A DNA stretch of 64,000 nucleotides, from the NCBI RefSeq assembly GCF_000280495.2, contig NZ_CP018016.1:4278001-4342000 (forward strand), written 5' to 3'. This document shows, piece by piece, positions 1 to 10,695 of this stretch (positions are counted from its first letter, which is position 1; every line of letters starts with the position of its first letter). A model generated the notes under the pieces. The model was not told the DNA's origin, made no database searches, and was given only the letters and a program-made list of their open reading frames with translations. The translations under genes and the position numbers were made by a program. The stretch comes from Kosakonia radicincitans DSM 16656 (GTDB taxonomy: Bacteria > Pseudomonadota > Gammaproteobacteria > Enterobacterales > Enterobacteriaceae).

Positions 1-1561
1 GACGCCAGCGGATAAGCCCGGCGATCAGCAGCAACGGTAGCCCTGCAAGGAACGCGATGGCTACCGCAGGCCAGGCTTTCTCCCAGTTGCCGGTGATCTT
101 CATGGATTTGATTTGGTCATGCAGCGCCTGCGGGAAGGATTTGATCCAGTCCCAGTCCATTGGCTTATTGCTGTTCACCCAGAAGATCTGCTGCGTCAGA
201 ATTTCCTGCAGGCTTTTCGACACGCTCATCAGCTGCTGCTGGTTAACTTGCAGGTTGATGGCCATCATCAACTGAGTGCCCAGCTGTTTATTCAGTTGAT
301 CGAGCAGTTCACGGCGCATATCCACAACCTGCAACAGCGCGTCATGTACTTCATCGTTGACTTCACTGGAATGACCTTCCTCCAGTTTGGCGACAAAGGT
401 ATCGCTCTGGAACAGCGCATCACGCTGCTGGTTGATTTCAAACTGTTCAAGACGCAGATCCGCAATGCGGTTGGTCATGTCTTGCAGCTCATCCGCCGAC
501 GGCAATGTCTGCTGTTGCTGATACAAAATACGCGACAGCAACAGGCTGCCTTTCAGCACCGAGATCTGTTCTTTAACATTACGTTCGGATTGCAGGGCGC
601 GGTCGAGCCAGTTTTTCACCTTAATATTCTGCTGCACCAGCGAGTTGCCATTCTCCGTGGCGGCAATCAACTTCTGGCTTAGCTGATGGTTAACATCCAG
701 CTCCTGTTTCACCAGCGGATTGGCCTGAATGCGCGACGTTTCATCCGGCGTTACCGCTTCCTGTGCCGTCTTTTCCGTCAGTGTCAGACGCTTGCTGTTC
801 ACCGCTTCCTGCAACAACTGCAACTGATGCTCAAGGCGGTTGCTGTTCGCCGTCACGTAATCGCGTTGTTTTTGCAGCGTATCCTGTAATGTGGTGTTGC
901 CTTCAAGGCTTTTGCGCAGTTGCTCGATCTGCGCATTCAACAACGCCTGTTGCACCTGCAACAGAGTTTGTTGCGTAGGACGCAGCGCGCCCTCGCCTGC
1001 CGCGGTGCCGTTCAGACGATTGCGGATCTGCTGCAACTGCTGGGAAGCGGAGTACATGGAGTTTTGTACACGCTCGGGCTGCGTTTGCAGCGAGACCAGT
1101 TGGCTGTTGTAGTTCGATAAATCGTTCTGGGCAGACTGTAAATCTTCCAGCAATTGTGAGATGCGGGATTCCAGCTGGCGCAAGGAGAGCGAAGCCAGCG
1201 TTTTACGCGTTTCGTCGTCGTTATCTTTATCACTCAGCGCGTTCAGGGCATCGGTCGCCTGGCGCAATTTATCCGGCGCCTGGGCAATTTTTTGCTTCAG
1301 CAACGCGGTTTCTTGCTTCACGCGGTCGATTTTGTCGAGCGTGTCCAGCGTCTCGGTCAAATCCTGAATAACCAGTTTGTCCTGCGCGGTATGATTTTTT
1401 TGTTTGTTTAGCGTATCAAGCTGGCTTTGTATGTCGCTGCGGGAAGGTAAATCGTTCGTGGTCTGCGCAAGGGCGGCGTTACTCACCAGGCTTGCGAAGA
1501 GAAGGAACAGTGCGGCGGCAAAAGCGGCGAGCGTGTTTCGCGTGCGGTAGTTGTGCAACAT
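1..1561 (-). CDS. mscK: Mechanosensitive channel MscK (KefA), N-terminal part, cut by the window edge
   Basis: Reading leftward from an ATG at 1559-1561, an uninterrupted frame runs off the window after about 520 codons. It begins with a signal peptide (MLHNYRTRNTLAAF, then a hydrophobic stretch ending SNAALA before QTTND). A long Gln/Leu/Glu-rich helical, coiled-coil-like periplasmic domain follows, and a first membrane segment appears at the window edge (about residues 500-520). This layout is that of MscK, the roughly 1120-residue potassium-dependent mechanosensitive channel of the inner membrane; the pore-forming MscS-like C-terminus lies outside the window. mscK next to acrR is the E. 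coli gene order. The exact start is inferred; family N-termini vary. Confidence 0.93.
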   Translation of the reverse strand, partial: MLHNYRTRNTLAAFAAALFLLFASLVSNAALAQTTNDLPSRSDIQSQLDTLNKQKNHTAQDKLVIQDLTETLDTLDKIDRVKQETALLKQKIAQAPDKLRQATDALNALSDKDNDDETRKTLASLSLRQLESRISQLLEDLQSAQNDLSNYNSQLVSLQTQPERVQNSMYSASQQLQQIRNRLNGTAAGEGALRPTQQTLLQVQQALLNAQIEQLRKSLEGNTTLQDTLQKQRDYVTANSNRLEHQLQLLQEAVNSKRLTLTEKTAQEAVTPDETSRIQANPLVKQELDVNHQLSQKLIAATENGNSLVQQNIKVKNWLDRALQSERNVKEQISVLKGSLLLSRILYQQQQTLPSADELQDMTNRIADLRLEQFEINQQRDALFQSDTFVAKLEEGHSSEVNDEVHDALLQVVDMRRELLDQLNKQLGTQLMMAINLQVNQQQLMSVSKSLQEILTQQIFWVNSNKPMDWDWIKSFPQALHDQIKSMKITGNWEKAWPAVAIAFLAGLPLLLIAGLIRWR

Positions 1562-1689
1562 AATTTGAGCGATCGTTTTCTGTACGGGAAAGGCGGCCGG
1601 AATGGCCGCGAACGCAAGAATATCACGCCGTTATGCAACAACCTAGAAAAGTGACTCGCCTCCAGGATAAATCCTGGCGGCTCTGGTAG

Positions 1690-2343
1690 TCAGGCGCTGA
1701 CGGCGCCCTGGTCTGCCTGCAGCGTCGGGCATAACTGGCACATCTCCAGCAGGATCGCCACGTAATCACGCGCTTCTTTTTTCAAATCGAAAGATTGCGG
1801 TGCAAACAGCCAGTTTTCCATAATGCCGGAAATATAGGCGCGCATTAATACGGCTACGCGGCGAGTGAGTAAATTGGCGGGCAGCAATTTTGCCTGAATA
1901 CACTCAGTAAGCGTTTGCTCGATTCGATCATAACTTTCAAGGCTCAGGTTACGCTGCGCTTCTTGCACAATGGTCATTTCCCCGACAAACTCACATTTGT
2001 GAAAAATGATCTCCATCATTAATCGCCGGCGCTCTTCAACAACTGTAGCTTCAAGGATATAAACCAATATTTCTCTTAATACAGAGAGTGGATCGTCAGG
2101 GAATTTTGCCCGATACTCAAGCTCAAGATCGTCAATACTGGACTCTGATAATTTCCAAATTTCACTAAACAAATCCGACTTATTTTTGAAGTGCCAGTAA
2201 ATCGCGCCGCGAGTCACGCCTGCCGCCTGCGCAATGTCAGCCAGCGAAGTAGAAGAAACGCCCTGCCGGGAAAACAAGTGTATGGCGACATCGAGAATGT
2301 GCTGTCGCGTCTCCAGCGCTTGTTGTTTGGTTTTTCGTGCCAT
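1690..2343 (-). CDS. acrR: AcrR, TetR-family repressor of acrAB
   Basis: This 217-residue protein has an N-terminal TetR helix-turn-helix (residues about 10-55, with [20 protein letters not shown]) and a C-terminal all-helical ligand pocket. It is the local repressor of the AcrAB-TolC efflux pump; bile salts, dyes and other pump substrates release it from DNA (family knowledge). It is transcribed divergently from acrA, with 142 bp between the two start codons, and the palindromic operator lies in that gap. E. coli AcrR has 215 residues, so the length fits. No disruption is visible, so the repressor should be intact here; acrR mutation is a common route to pump overexpression. Confidence 0.97.
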   Translation of the reverse strand: MARKTKQQALETRQHILDVAIHLFSRQGVSSTSLADIAQAAGVTRGAIYWHFKNKSDLFSEIWKLSESSIDDLELEYRAKFPDDPLSVLREILVYILEATVVEERRRLMMEIIFHKCEFVGEMTIVQEAQRNLSLESYDRIEQTLTECIQAKLLPANLLTRRVAVLMRAYISGIMENWLFAPQSFDLKKEARDYVAILLEMCQLCPTLQADQGAVSA

Positions 2344-2371
2344 ATGTTGGTGAATTTACAGGAGTCAGATT

Positions 2372-2395
2372 TACATACATTTGTGAATGTTTGTA
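2372..2395. promoter_or_regulatory. AcrR operator between acrR and acrA
   Basis: A 24-bp interrupted palindrome, tacatacat-ttgtga-atgtttgta, sits in the acrR/acrA gap. It matches the known E. coli AcrR operator except for one base in the right arm. Its position lets AcrR repress both its own gene and acrAB. Confidence 0.88.
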
Positions 2396-2485
2396 CCATA
2401 GCACGACCATAATATAAACGCAGCAATGGGTTTTTGGGCCATTGATCCATTGATCAATTTGAAATCGGACACTCGAGGTTTACTT

Positions 2486-3679
2486 ATGAACAAAAACAGA
2501 GGGTTTACGCCTCTGGCGGTCGTTCTGATGCTTTCGGGCAGCTTAGCGCTTACAGGATGTGATGAAAAACCGGCTCAGCAGGGTGCGGGGCAGATGCCGG
2601 AAGTTGGCGTCGTCACGGTCAAGACGGAACCTCTGCAAATCACCACTGAGCTACCGGGCCGAACGACTGCTTTTCGCATTGCGGAAGTGCGTCCTCAGGT
2701 CAGCGGCATTATTTTGAAACGCAACTTCACGGAAGGCAGTGACGTTGAAGCTGGTGTCTCGCTCTATCAGATTGATCCCGCTACTTATCAGGCAGCTTAT
2801 GACAGCGCAAAAGGCGATCTGGCGAAAGCGCAAGCGGCTGCCAACATCGCTCAGATGACCGTCAACCGTTATCAGAAACTGTTGGGCACCAAGTACATCA
2901 GCCAACAGGATTACGATACCGCTCAGGCGGACGCTCAGCAGGCTAACGCTACCGTTGTCGCGGCGAAAGCAGCAGTAGAAAGCGCGCGCATCAACCTGGC
3001 GTATACCAAAGTGATTTCCCCCATCAGCGGTCGTATCGGGACTTCCACTGTCACGGAAGGTGCGCTGGTACAGAGCGGGCAAACCACGGCGCTGACTACC
3101 GTGCAGCAGCTTGATCCGATCTACGTTGACGTTACCCAGTCCAGCAATGATTTTCTGCGTCTGCAACAGGAAATGGCGAACGGTACGCTGAAGCAGGACA
3201 ACGGCAAAGCGAAAGTTCAGCTCGTTACCAACGACGGTGTTCAATACGCCCAGGAAGGTACGCTTGAGTTTTCTGGCGTGACGGTAGACCAGACCACCGG
3301 TTCCATCACTCTGCGTGCTGTGTTCCCGAACCCGGATCACTCGTTGCTGCCAGGCATGTTCGTACGCGCCAAGCTGGAAGAAGGCGTTAACCCGAATGCC
3401 ATGCTGGTTCCACAGCAGGGTGTTACTCGTACGCCGCGCGGTGACGCAACGGCGATGGTGGTGGGTGAAGGCGATAAAGTTGAAGTCCGCAATATCGTCG
3501 CAAGCCAGGCCATTGGCGACAAATGGCTGGTGACTGAAGGTCTGAAAAGCGGCGATCGCGTGATTATTGCTGGCTTACAAAAAGTCAAACCGGGCGTGCA
3601 GGTTAAAGCTCAGGAAGTGACTTCTGACAACAAAGAGCAAGCCCAGGCCGGCGGCCAGTCAGAAAAACCGAAGTCTTAA
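2486..3679 (+). CDS. acrA: AcrA, periplasmic adaptor of the AcrAB-TolC efflux pump
   Basis: This membrane-fusion lipoprotein bridges AcrB in the inner membrane to TolC in the outer membrane. The chosen ATG (2486) gives 397 residues, the E. coli length; an in-frame upstream ATG at 2426 would only add residues in front of the signal peptide. The N-terminus MNKNRGFTPLAVVLMLSG leads to the lipobox LTGC with Cys25 as the lipidation site. Barrel-sandwich/lipoyl halves, a long alpha-hairpin (about 90-170, Ala/Gln-rich) and a beta-barrel domain follow. acrB starts 22 bp downstream, so the two form one operon under AcrR and global activators. Confidence 0.97.
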   Translation: MNKNRGFTPLAVVLMLSGSLALTGCDEKPAQQGAGQMPEVGVVTVKTEPLQITTELPGRTTAFRIAEVRPQVSGIILKRNFTEGSDVEAGVSLYQIDPATYQAAYDSAKGDLAKAQAAANIAQMTVNRYQKLLGTKYISQQDYDTAQADAQQANATVVAAKAAVESARINLAYTKVISPISGRIGTSTVTEGALVQSGQTTALTTVQQLDPIYVDVTQSSNDFLRLQQEMANGTLKQDNGKAKVQLVTNDGVQYAQEGTLEFSGVTVDQTTGSITLRAVFPNPDHSLLPGMFVRAKLEEGVNPNAMLVPQQGVTRTPRGDATAMVVGEGDKVEVRNIVASQAIGDKWLVTEGLKSGDRVIIAGLQKVKPGVQVKAQEVTSDNKEQAQAGGQSEKPKS

Positions 3680-3701
3680 CTAAAACAGGAGCCGTTAAGA
3701 C

Positions 3702-6700
3702 ATGGCTAAGTTTTTTATCGATCGCCCCATCTTTGCGTGGGTTATCGCGATTATCATCATGCTGGCAGGGGCTCTCTCGATCCTCAAATTGCCGGTAGCG
3801 CAATATCCAACCATTGCGCCGCCTGCAATTCAGATCACGGCCACCTACCCGGGTGCTGATGCGAAAACGGTACAGGATACCGTGACGCAGGTCATCGAAC
3901 AGAACATGAACGGTATCGATAACCTGCTTTATATGTCATCTGCCAGTGATTCCTCTGGTACGGTACAAATTACAATTACTTTTGATTCCGGAACGGATGC
4001 GGATATCGCGCAGGTTCAGGTGCAGAACAAACTGCAACTGGCCATGCCGCTGTTACCGCAGGAAGTGCAACAGCAAGGCGTTAGCGTCGAGAAATCATCC
4101 AGCAGCTTCCTGATGGTTCTCGGGATGATCAGTACCGATGGTTCCATGACGCAGGAAGATATTGCGGACTACGTCGGCGCAACCATCAAAGATCCGGTCA
4201 GCCGTACTTCCGGCGTCGGTGACGTTCAGCTGTTCGGTGCGCAGTATGCGATGCGTATCTGGATGGATCCGAGCAAACTCAATAATTTCCAGCTCACGCC
4301 AGTTGACGTGATTGCGGCTATCAAAGCGCAGAACGCCCAGGTTGCGGCAGGTCAGTTAGGCGGTACTCCGCCGGTGAAAGGGCAGCAGTTGAACGCCTCT
4401 ATCATCGCGCAAACCCGTCTGACCTCCACGGACGAGTTCGGTAAGATCCTGTTGAAAGTGAACGCTGACGGTTCGCAGGTTCGTCTGCGCGACGTGGCGA
4501 AGATTGAACTGGGCGGCGAAAGCTATGACGTAATCGCACGTTATAACGGCCAACCGGCTGCGGGTCTCGGTATCAAACTGGCAACCGGCGCGAACGCGCT
4601 CGATACTGCCGAAGCGGTACGTGCGACCATTGCCAAACTGGAGCCGTTCTTCCCGCACGGCCTGAAAGTGGTTTATCCGTATGACACCACACCATTCGTT
4701 AAGATCTCGATTAACGAAGTGGTGAAAACGCTGGTTGAAGCGATCGTACTGGTATTCCTGGTAATGTACCTGTTCCTGCAAAACTTCCGCGCAACGCTGA
4801 TCCCAACGATCGCGGTGCCGGTGGTACTGCTCGGGACATTCGCGATACTCGCCGCCTTTGGCTACTCCATCAACACCCTCACCATGTTCGGTATGGTGCT
4901 GGCGATAGGTCTGCTGGTGGACGATGCTATCGTGGTGGTGGAAAACGTCGAACGTGTGATGATGGAAGAAGGCCTGCCACCAAAAGAGGCGACGCGCCGT
5001 TCCATGGGGCAGATTCAGGGTGCGCTGGTTGGTATTGCACTGGTGCTGTCAGCGGTATTTATCCCGATGGCGTTCTTCGGTGGTTCTACCGGTGCTATCT
5101 ATCGCCAGTTCTCCATTACTATCGTTTCCGCGATGGTACTGTCTGTGCTGGTCGCACTGATCCTGACGCCGGCGCTGTGCGCCACCATGCTGAAGCCGGT
5201 TGCCAAAGGCGACCACGGTGAAGGCAAAAAAGGCTTCTTCGGCTGGTTCAACCGCATGTTTGAGAAGAGCACGCACCACTACACCGACAGCGTAGGGAAC
5301 ATTCTGCGCAGCACCGGTCGTTACTTGCTGCTCTATATCGTCATCGTTGCGGGTATGGCGGTGCTGTTTGTGCGCCTGCCAAGTTCGTTCCTGCCGGATG
5401 AAGACCAGGGCGTATTTCTCACTATGGCCCAGTTGCCTGCGGGCGCGACGCAAGAGCGTACGCAGAAAGTGCTGGATGAAGTGACGAAATATTATCTGGA
5501 AAACGAGAAAGACAACGTTAACTCCGTCTTTACCGTTAACGGCTTTGGCTTCTCTGGTCGCGGTCAGAACACCGGTCTGGCGTTCGTATCGCTGAAAAAC
5601 TGGGACGAACGTCCTGGTGAAGCGAATAAAGTACCGGCAATCGCAGGCCGTGCGAGCGCGCACTTTGCATCGATTAAAGATGCAATGGTCTTCGCTTTCA
5701 ACCTGCCAGCGATTGTTGAACTCGGTACGGCAACCGGCTTCGACTTCCAGTTGATTGATCAGGCGAACCTGGGGCATGAGAAATTAACCCAGGCGCGTAA
5801 TCAACTGTTTGGCGAAATCGCGCAGCATCCGGATCTGCTGGTGGGCGTGCGTCCTAACGGCCTGGAAGATACACCGCAGTTCAAGATCGATATCGATCAG
5901 GAAAAAGCACAGGCGCTGGGCGTGTCGATTAGCGACATCAACACCACGCTGGGTGCAGCCTGGGGCGGCAGTTACGTTAACGACTTTATCGACCGTGGTC
6001 GCGTGAAGAAAGTGTACGTCATGTCGCAGGCCAAATACCGTATGCTGCCAAGCGATATTGGTAACTGGTACGTGCGGGCAACCGATGGACAGATGGTGCC
6101 GTTCTCCGCCTTCTCCAGCACACACTGGGAATACGGTTCACCGCGTCTGGAGCGTTACAACGGTCTGCCGTCGATGGAAATCCTCGGCCAGGCGGCTCCG
6201 GGTAAAAGTACCGGTGAAGCGATGGCGATGATGGAACAACTGGCCAGTAAGCTGCCAACCGGTATCGGTTATGACTGGACGGGGATGTCCTATCAGGAAC
6301 GTCTCTCCGGCAACCAGGCGCCTGCGTTGTACGCCATCTCGCTGATCGTGGTATTCCTCTGCCTCGCAGCGCTGTATGAAAGCTGGTCGATTCCGTTCTC
6401 GGTCATGCTGGTTGTACCGCTGGGTGTTGTGGGTGCGTTGCTGGCGGCCACCTTCCGCGGTCTGACCAACGACGTTTACTTCCAGGTGGGCCTGCTGACG
6501 ACCATTGGTTTGTCGGCGAAGAACGCGATACTTATCGTCGAATTCGCCAAAGACCTGATGGATAAAGAAGGCAAAGGCCTGGTAGAGGCGACGCTGGAAG
6601 CGGTTCGTATGCGTCTGCGTCCAATTCTGATGACCTCACTGGCATTTATCCTTGGGGTACTGCCGTTGGTTATCAGCTCCGGTGCAGGTTCCGGCGCGCA

Positions 6701-6851
6701 GAACGCAGTAGGTACTGGCGTAATGGGCGGGATGATCACCGCAACCATACTGGCTATCTTCTTCGTTCCGGTGTTCTTCGTGGTGGTGCGCCGCCGCTTT
6801 AGTCGCCACGGTGAGGATATTGAGCACAGCCATAAGGTTGAGGAGCACTGA
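3702..6851 (+). CDS. acrB: AcrB, RND-family proton-driven multidrug efflux transporter
   Basis: The protein has 1049 residues, exactly the E. coli AcrB length. AcrB is the trimeric inner-membrane RND pump that exports antibiotics, dyes, detergents and bile salts through AcrA and TolC. Visible hallmarks are the N-terminal [17 protein letters not shown] segment, twelve expected membrane helices with two large periplasmic loops, and the TM4 proton-relay motif [18 protein letters not shown] carrying the paired aspartates. A second RND repeat contains [20 protein letters not shown]. It is cotranscribed with acrA (22-bp gap, ribosome site aggag) and followed by an intrinsic terminator. Confidence 0.98.
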   Translation: MAKFFIDRPIFAWVIAIIIMLAGALSILKLPVAQYPTIAPPAIQITATYPGADAKTVQDTVTQVIEQNMNGIDNLLYMSSASDSSGTVQITITFDSGTDADIAQVQVQNKLQLAMPLLPQEVQQQGVSVEKSSSSFLMVLGMISTDGSMTQEDIADYVGATIKDPVSRTSGVGDVQLFGAQYAMRIWMDPSKLNNFQLTPVDVIAAIKAQNAQVAAGQLGGTPPVKGQQLNASIIAQTRLTSTDEFGKILLKVNADGSQVRLRDVAKIELGGESYDVIARYNGQPAAGLGIKLATGANALDTAEAVRATIAKLEPFFPHGLKVVYPYDTTPFVKISINEVVKTLVEAIVLVFLVMYLFLQNFRATLIPTIAVPVVLLGTFAILAAFGYSINTLTMFGMVLAIGLLVDDAIVVVENVERVMMEEGLPPKEATRRSMGQIQGALVGIALVLSAVFIPMAFFGGSTGAIYRQFSITIVSAMVLSVLVALILTPALCATMLKPVAKGDHGEGKKGFFGWFNRMFEKSTHHYTDSVGNILRSTGRYLLLYIVIVAGMAVLFVRLPSSFLPDEDQGVFLTMAQLPAGATQERTQKVLDEVTKYYLENEKDNVNSVFTVNGFGFSGRGQNTGLAFVSLKNWDERPGEANKVPAIAGRASAHFASIKDAMVFAFNLPAIVELGTATGFDFQLIDQANLGHEKLTQARNQLFGEIAQHPDLLVGVRPNGLEDTPQFKIDIDQEKAQALGVSISDINTTLGAAWGGSYVNDFIDRGRVKKVYVMSQAKYRMLPSDIGNWYVRATDGQMVPFSAFSSTHWEYGSPRLERYNGLPSMEILGQAAPGKSTGEAMAMMEQLASKLPTGIGYDWTGMSYQERLSGNQAPALYAISLIVVFLCLAALYESWSIPFSVMLVVPLGVVGALLAATFRGLTNDVYFQVGLLTTIGLSAKNAILIVEFAKDLMDKEGKGLVEATLEAVRMRLRPILMTSLAFILGVLPLVISSGAGSGAQNAVGTGVMGGMITATILAIFFVPVFFVVVRRRFSRHGEDIEHSHKVEEH

Positions 6852-6866
6852 TCGTTTCTCTAATAG

Positions 6867-6892
6867 AAAAGGCCGCACTTAGCGGCCTTTTT
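6867..6892 (+). terminator. Intrinsic terminator after acrB
   Basis: The inverted repeat ggccgc-actta-gcggcc is followed by ttttt, 15-40 bp downstream of the acrB stop codon. The hairpin plus T-tract is a standard rho-independent terminator ending the acrAB transcript. Confidence 0.9.
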
Positions 6893-7364
6893 CATATCAG
6901 TACATCCGAAATTAAAAGCATTTATTGTCTGTTTGTTTATTTTGTACTGCCAATATAAGGCTTATAATAACTATGTATTTTGAAAGCAGCGATCATTTAC
7001 CGTTTATAAACTTTAATTATCTGGTACAATCAGTTTAACTCAGACGATTCCTGGTATAAAAATACCGTTCGAACTGGAATAATCTCTTCCATGCTAACTT
7101 AATGAATCTCAAGGATGAACAAGCAATAACGCCCGCAGGCGTAACACGCTTCATCCCGACGTCATGTTCCTATTTTGTCCATTTTTCTCAAAAAAAACAT
7201 TATTTGTAATTTTTCGTGATAGCACAATGAAATCCCATTCAGACTAGCTTATAGTTATATTGACAAACATAAAGCAGCGTCTGTCTCTGGTCAGAGCAGA
7301 AGTTCCCATCCTGAAACAGCAGTCGGTCAGTAAAAAAAAATTACCACTCAGAAGGGGATGCGTT
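6893..7364. other. acrB-tomB intergenic region, no gene seen
   Basis: These 472 bp between the acrB terminator and tomB are AT-rich and hold no convincing protein frame. The last part contains A/T-rich promoter-like sequence (ttatagttatat near 7249-7260), consistent with a tomB-hha promoter and a leader of roughly 100 nt. An open frame entering tomB from a TTG at 7260 has no family support and is ignored. Confidence 0.5.
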
Positions 7365-7739
7365 ATGGACGAATACTCGCCAAAAAGGCATGATATCGCG
7401 CAGCTCAAATTTCTCTGCGAAACACTGTACCATGACTGCCTTGTTAATCTCGAAGAGAGCCATCATGGGTGGGTTAACGATCCTACATCAGCGGTGAACT
7501 TGCAGTTAAATGAGCTGATAGAACACATAGCGACCTTCGCACTTAATTATAAAATTAAGTACAATGAAGATAATAAACTGATTGAACAGATAGACGAATA
7601 TCTTGACGATACGTTTATGTTGTTCAGTAGCTATGGCATAAATACACATGACTTACAGAAATGGCGCAAAACAGGTAACAAGCTGTTCCGCTGCTTCGTC
7701 AATGTAAGCAAGGCTAATCCTGTTAGCCACTCTTGTTAA
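7365..7739 (+). CDS. tomB: TomB, Hha-antagonising biofilm protein
   Basis: The protein has 124 residues from ATG 7365, the E. coli TomB (YbaJ) length, with the characteristic start MDEYSPKRHDIAQLKFLCE. The ribosome site is aaggggatg. TomB is the partner of Hha: the tomB-hha pair behaves like a toxin-antitoxin module in which TomB counteracts Hha toxicity and influences biofilm formation and conjugation (established for E. coli). Conserved cysteines (Cys17, Cys25-type spacing CETLYHDC) are present. hha begins 23 bp downstream, as expected for a two-gene operon. Confidence 0.95.
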   Translation: MDEYSPKRHDIAQLKFLCETLYHDCLVNLEESHHGWVNDPTSAVNLQLNELIEHIATFALNYKIKYNEDNKLIEQIDEYLDDTFMLFSSYGINTHDLQKWRKTGNKLFRCFVNVSKANPVSHSC

Positions 7740-7762
7740 TTTTTCAACACTAAGGTGAAGGT

Positions 7763-7981
7763 ATGTCCGAAAAACCATTAACAAAAGTTGATTATTTGAT
7801 GCGTCTCAGACGTTGTCAGACAATTGATACCCTTGAACGTGTAATTGAAAAAAATAAATACGAACTTCCGGATGAGGAACTCGCGGTGTTTTATTCAGCA
7901 GCCGATCATCGCCTGGCAGAACTGACCATGAATAAGCTGTATGACAAAATCCCCTCCTCCGTGTGGAAATTTGTACGATAA
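7763..7981 (+). CDS. hha: Hha, H-NS-associated nucleoid modulator
   Basis: This 72-residue protein begins [20 protein letters not shown] and ends WKFVR, near-identical to E. coli Hha over its full length. Hha has no strong DNA-binding specificity of its own; it binds H-NS/StpA filaments and sharpens silencing of AT-rich, horizontally acquired DNA, including virulence and osmoregulated genes. It is encoded right after its antagonist tomB (ribosome site aaggtgaagg). The AT-rich segment at 26-30 kb in this window is the kind of DNA that H-NS/Hha would be expected to cover (inference). Confidence 0.97.
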   Translation: MSEKPLTKVDYLMRLRRCQTIDTLERVIEKNKYELPDEELAVFYSAADHRLAELTMNKLYDKIPSSVWKFVR

Positions 7982-8046
7982 TTCTGCTAACTATTTTTCT
8001 ACGCAAACAGAACGTTCAGATTCCGTGACGAGTGTCTTCGAATCAG

Positions 8047-8607
8047 ATGAATGACGAAAAGCAAAAAATGATTGCCGGATTGCCCTATCTTTCGGCAGAC
8101 GAAGTCTTGCGCGCCGATCGTCTGCGAGCCAGGCAGTTGCTGCATCGTTACAATCATTCGGCGCCGGAAGAAAAAGCCGAGCGTAAAGACATTCTCTCCA
8201 GCCTTCTCGGCCACAGTGATGGGGTCTACATCGAACCGAATTTTCGCTGCGATTATGGCTACAATATTTTTCTCGGCCGCAATTTCTACGCGAATTTCGA
8301 CTGTGTCATGCTCGATGTTTGTCCAATTCGTATCGGCGATAACTGCATGCTGGCGCCCGGCGTTCATATCTATACCGCAACGCATCCGCTGGATGCCGCT
8401 GAACGCATCAGCGGCGTGGAATATGGAAAACCTGTCACCATTGGTCACAATGTCTGGATTGGTGGCCGCGCCATTATCAACCCGGGCGTAACGATTGGCG
8501 ATAACGCCGTCATCGCCTCCGGTGCGGTCGTTGTGAAAGATGTTCCGGCCAATGTCGTGGTCGGTGGCAACCCGGCGCGGATCATCAAACCCCTGCCAGC
8601 CATCTAA
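8047..8607 (+). CDS. maa: Maltose O-acetyltransferase
   Basis: This left-handed beta-helix (hexapeptide-repeat) acetyltransferase transfers acetyl from acetyl-CoA to the 6-OH of maltose and other sugars. The chosen ATG gives 186 residues (E. coli Maa has 183); an upstream GTG at 8032 would add five residues with no better ribosome site. Visible features are the N-terminal Mac domain ([24 protein letters not shown]), the loop with [20 protein letters not shown], catalytic-type His in THPLD, and tandem hexapeptide repeats such as [18 protein letters not shown] ending in [11 protein letters not shown]. It sits downstream of hha as in E. coli. Confidence 0.93.
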   Translation: MNDEKQKMIAGLPYLSADEVLRADRLRARQLLHRYNHSAPEEKAERKDILSSLLGHSDGVYIEPNFRCDYGYNIFLGRNFYANFDCVMLDVCPIRIGDNCMLAPGVHIYTATHPLDAAERISGVEYGKPVTIGHNVWIGGRAIINPGVTIGDNAVIASGAVVVKDVPANVVVGGNPARIIKPLPAI

Positions 8608-8707
8608 CTGTTATCGTTTTTTGCGGCAAAACTGTTACTTTTTTCATACAAAATGGCAACTTAAAATAGCGTGTCCACCTGCAAAACAGTATCAGTAAAG
8701 GCGTAAG

Positions 8708-9187
8708 ATGACAGAGATACAGCGGCTGCTCACCGAAACGATTGAAGAGATCAACCAGCGCGAGAAACGGGATAACCGCCCGCGCTTCAGCATCAGTTTT
8801 ATTTGCAAACACCCCGGCCTGTTTGTTGGCATGTATCTGGCCTGGCTTGCCACGCTGGCGGTGATGCTGCAGTCCGAAACCCTCTCAGGCTCCGTCTGGC
8901 TATTGATCGTGCTCTTCGTGGTGCTGAATGGTTTCTTCTTTTTTGACGTTTACCCTCGCTACCACTACGAAGATATCGATGTGCTCGATTTCCGGGTCTG
9001 CTATAACGGCGAGTGGTACAACACGCGATTTGTTCCGTCAGGTTTGATTAACGCGATCCTGCAATCCCCGCAGGTCGAGGAAGAGAGCAAATCCCGGCTG
9101 GAAAAAATGGTTGCGCGTAAAGGCGAGCTCTCATTTTATGACGTCTTCACCCTCACCCGTCCCGAAACTGCTCAATCAATCGGTTAA
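8708..9187 (+). CDS. ylaC: YlaC family inner-membrane protein of unknown function
   Basis: This 159-residue protein matches the YlaC family (E. coli 156 residues) in length, location after maa and the start [19 protein letters not shown]. Two adjacent membrane helices are visible (about residues 36-55, [16 protein letters not shown], and 61-80, [17 protein letters not shown]). They are followed by a soluble C-terminal half with [13 protein letters not shown] near the end. The function is not established. Its 3' end overlaps the convergent MocR-type gene by 35 bp, which is unusual for a conserved gene and suggests the neighbour came in later. Confidence 0.85.
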   Translation: MTEIQRLLTETIEEINQREKRDNRPRFSISFICKHPGLFVGMYLAWLATLAVMLQSETLSGSVWLLIVLFVVLNGFFFFDVYPRYHYEDIDVLDFRVCYNGEWYNTRFVPSGLINAILQSPQVEEESKSRLEKMVARKGELSFYDVFTLTRPETAQSIG

Positions 9188-10598
9188 GTGTACGTACCGC
9201 CGCCGTAAACCGGCTGGCGGACGTATTGCCGTAACCCAGAACCAGCCCGCTGGAAGCAGCACGCTTGTGCAGCCAAAAACGGCTTAATGCATGGGGCGCA
9301 AGTTGCCATTGCCTCGCAGCGAGGGCTACCGCCTCATCATCAATCCCCGGGATCGCCAGCGTTAAGTGCAGTCCACCGCCGCCGCCATAAACCTGATGCG
9401 CAACGTGCAGCTCATTGCGAACGGCTTCCAGCAGGTGCGCTTGCCGCTTGCGATACAGCCGACGCATCGCGGCGAGATGTCGTGCGTAGTGCCCATCTTC
9501 AATAAAACGCGCCAGCGTCAGTTGCTCGGCACGATGACCGCCACGTAACAAACTACCGATTGCCGGTCCGGCAGCCTGCGCCAGCGCGGGCGGCATCACC
9601 ATAAAACCGATACGCAACGATGGAAACAAGGTTTTACTAAAAGTACCAAGATAAACCACGGGCGGATTCGCCACCATGCCTGACATCGCCGGAATGGGCT
9701 CGCCCGGATAGCGAAACTCACTATCGTAATCATCTTCCACAATCCAGCTTCCCACTTGCCGGGCATAGTCCAGCAGCGCCAGCCGCCGGGCCGCGCTCAT
9801 CACCTTGCCCAGCGGATACTGATGTGACGGCGAGGTGTAAATCATGCGCGGTGGCCGGGCCGCAGAGTTCAGCACCATCCCTTCATCGTCGATCTGCATG
9901 CCCGCCACTTCCAGGCCAGCCGCCAGAAAAGCGCTTTTGGCGCCACCGTAACCCGGCTCTTCCACCCATGCATGCTCGCCCACGTCGCTAAGTAAATGCA
10001 CACAAAGCATCAGCGCTTCCTGCGCGCCTTCGGTGATCACTATCTGTTCAGCATCGCAATCAATGCCGCGAGATATCGCCAAATGGCGGGCTATCGCTAC
10101 GCGTAAACGCCATTCACCGGCGGATTCACCATAATTCAATAACGGGCTGCCTTCATCGCGCCACACGCGTTCAGCCAGCCGTCGCCAGACTGTCAGCGGG
10201 AAGTAATTTGCCGCCGGAATGCCCGGCGTCAGCGCCAGCGCGGGCGAATGACGTAAAACGCCGCCCGGCAGTTGCTGTACACGCTTAGCGAGCGTTATCG
10301 ACGGCGCCGGATCCGTTCGCTCAACTGTCGCCAGTTTCGCCACTCGAGTTCCCTGGCGATCGCGCAACACATACCCTTCAACGGCCAGTTGTTCCAGCGC
10401 TGCATTCACGGTATTACGCGAAATATTCAGCATCTCCGCCAGTACGCGCGATCCCGGCAACAGACTGCCGGGCTTCAACATCCCCTGCCGTACCGCGTCG
10501 CGCAGCGCCACATACAGCGCGCGCTGCCGCGTCAGGCTGGCGCGATCCTTCAGCGCCCGTCGCAGCAGCGCGTACAGTCCATCCTCAGGAATATTCAT
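9153..10598 (-). CDS. MocR-type (GntR/aminotransferase) transcriptional regulator
   Basis: This 481-residue two-domain protein has an N-terminal winged helix of GntR type (residues about 20-85; [20 protein letters not shown] and [17 protein letters not shown]). It is fused to a fold-type-I aminotransferase domain with the PLP-lysine region [19 protein letters not shown]. Such MocR proteins (PdxR, GabR, EnuR) use PLP or a PLP adduct as effector and typically control a divergent neighbour. The divergent gene here is the frameshifted acetyltransferase (97-bp gap), so that is the likely former target. Its 3' end overlaps ylaC by 35 bp. The specific effector cannot be inferred. Confidence 0.85.
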   Translation of the reverse strand: MNIPEDGLYALLRRALKDRASLTRQRALYVALRDAVRQGMLKPGSLLPGSRVLAEMLNISRNTVNAALEQLAVEGYVLRDRQGTRVAKLATVERTDPAPSITLAKRVQQLPGGVLRHSPALALTPGIPAANYFPLTVWRRLAERVWRDEGSPLLNYGESAGEWRLRVAIARHLAISRGIDCDAEQIVITEGAQEALMLCVHLLSDVGEHAWVEEPGYGGAKSAFLAAGLEVAGMQIDDEGMVLNSAARPPRMIYTSPSHQYPLGKVMSAARRLALLDYARQVGSWIVEDDYDSEFRYPGEPIPAMSGMVANPPVVYLGTFSKTLFPSLRIGFMVMPPALAQAAGPAIGSLLRGGHRAEQLTLARFIEDGHYARHLAAMRRLYRKRQAHLLEAVRNELHVAHQVYGGGGGLHLTLAIPGIDDEAVALAARQWQLAPHALSRFWLHKRAASSGLVLGYGNTSASRFTAAVRTLNRLIEQFRDG

Positions 10599-10695
10599 TA
10601 TTTTCTCCGCGTGGCTCTATAAAAATATAACCTGCTGGCTCTTTTTATGGAACCACCGCAGCGCTACGCTGCCTCCGTATTCACAAGGAGACGCA

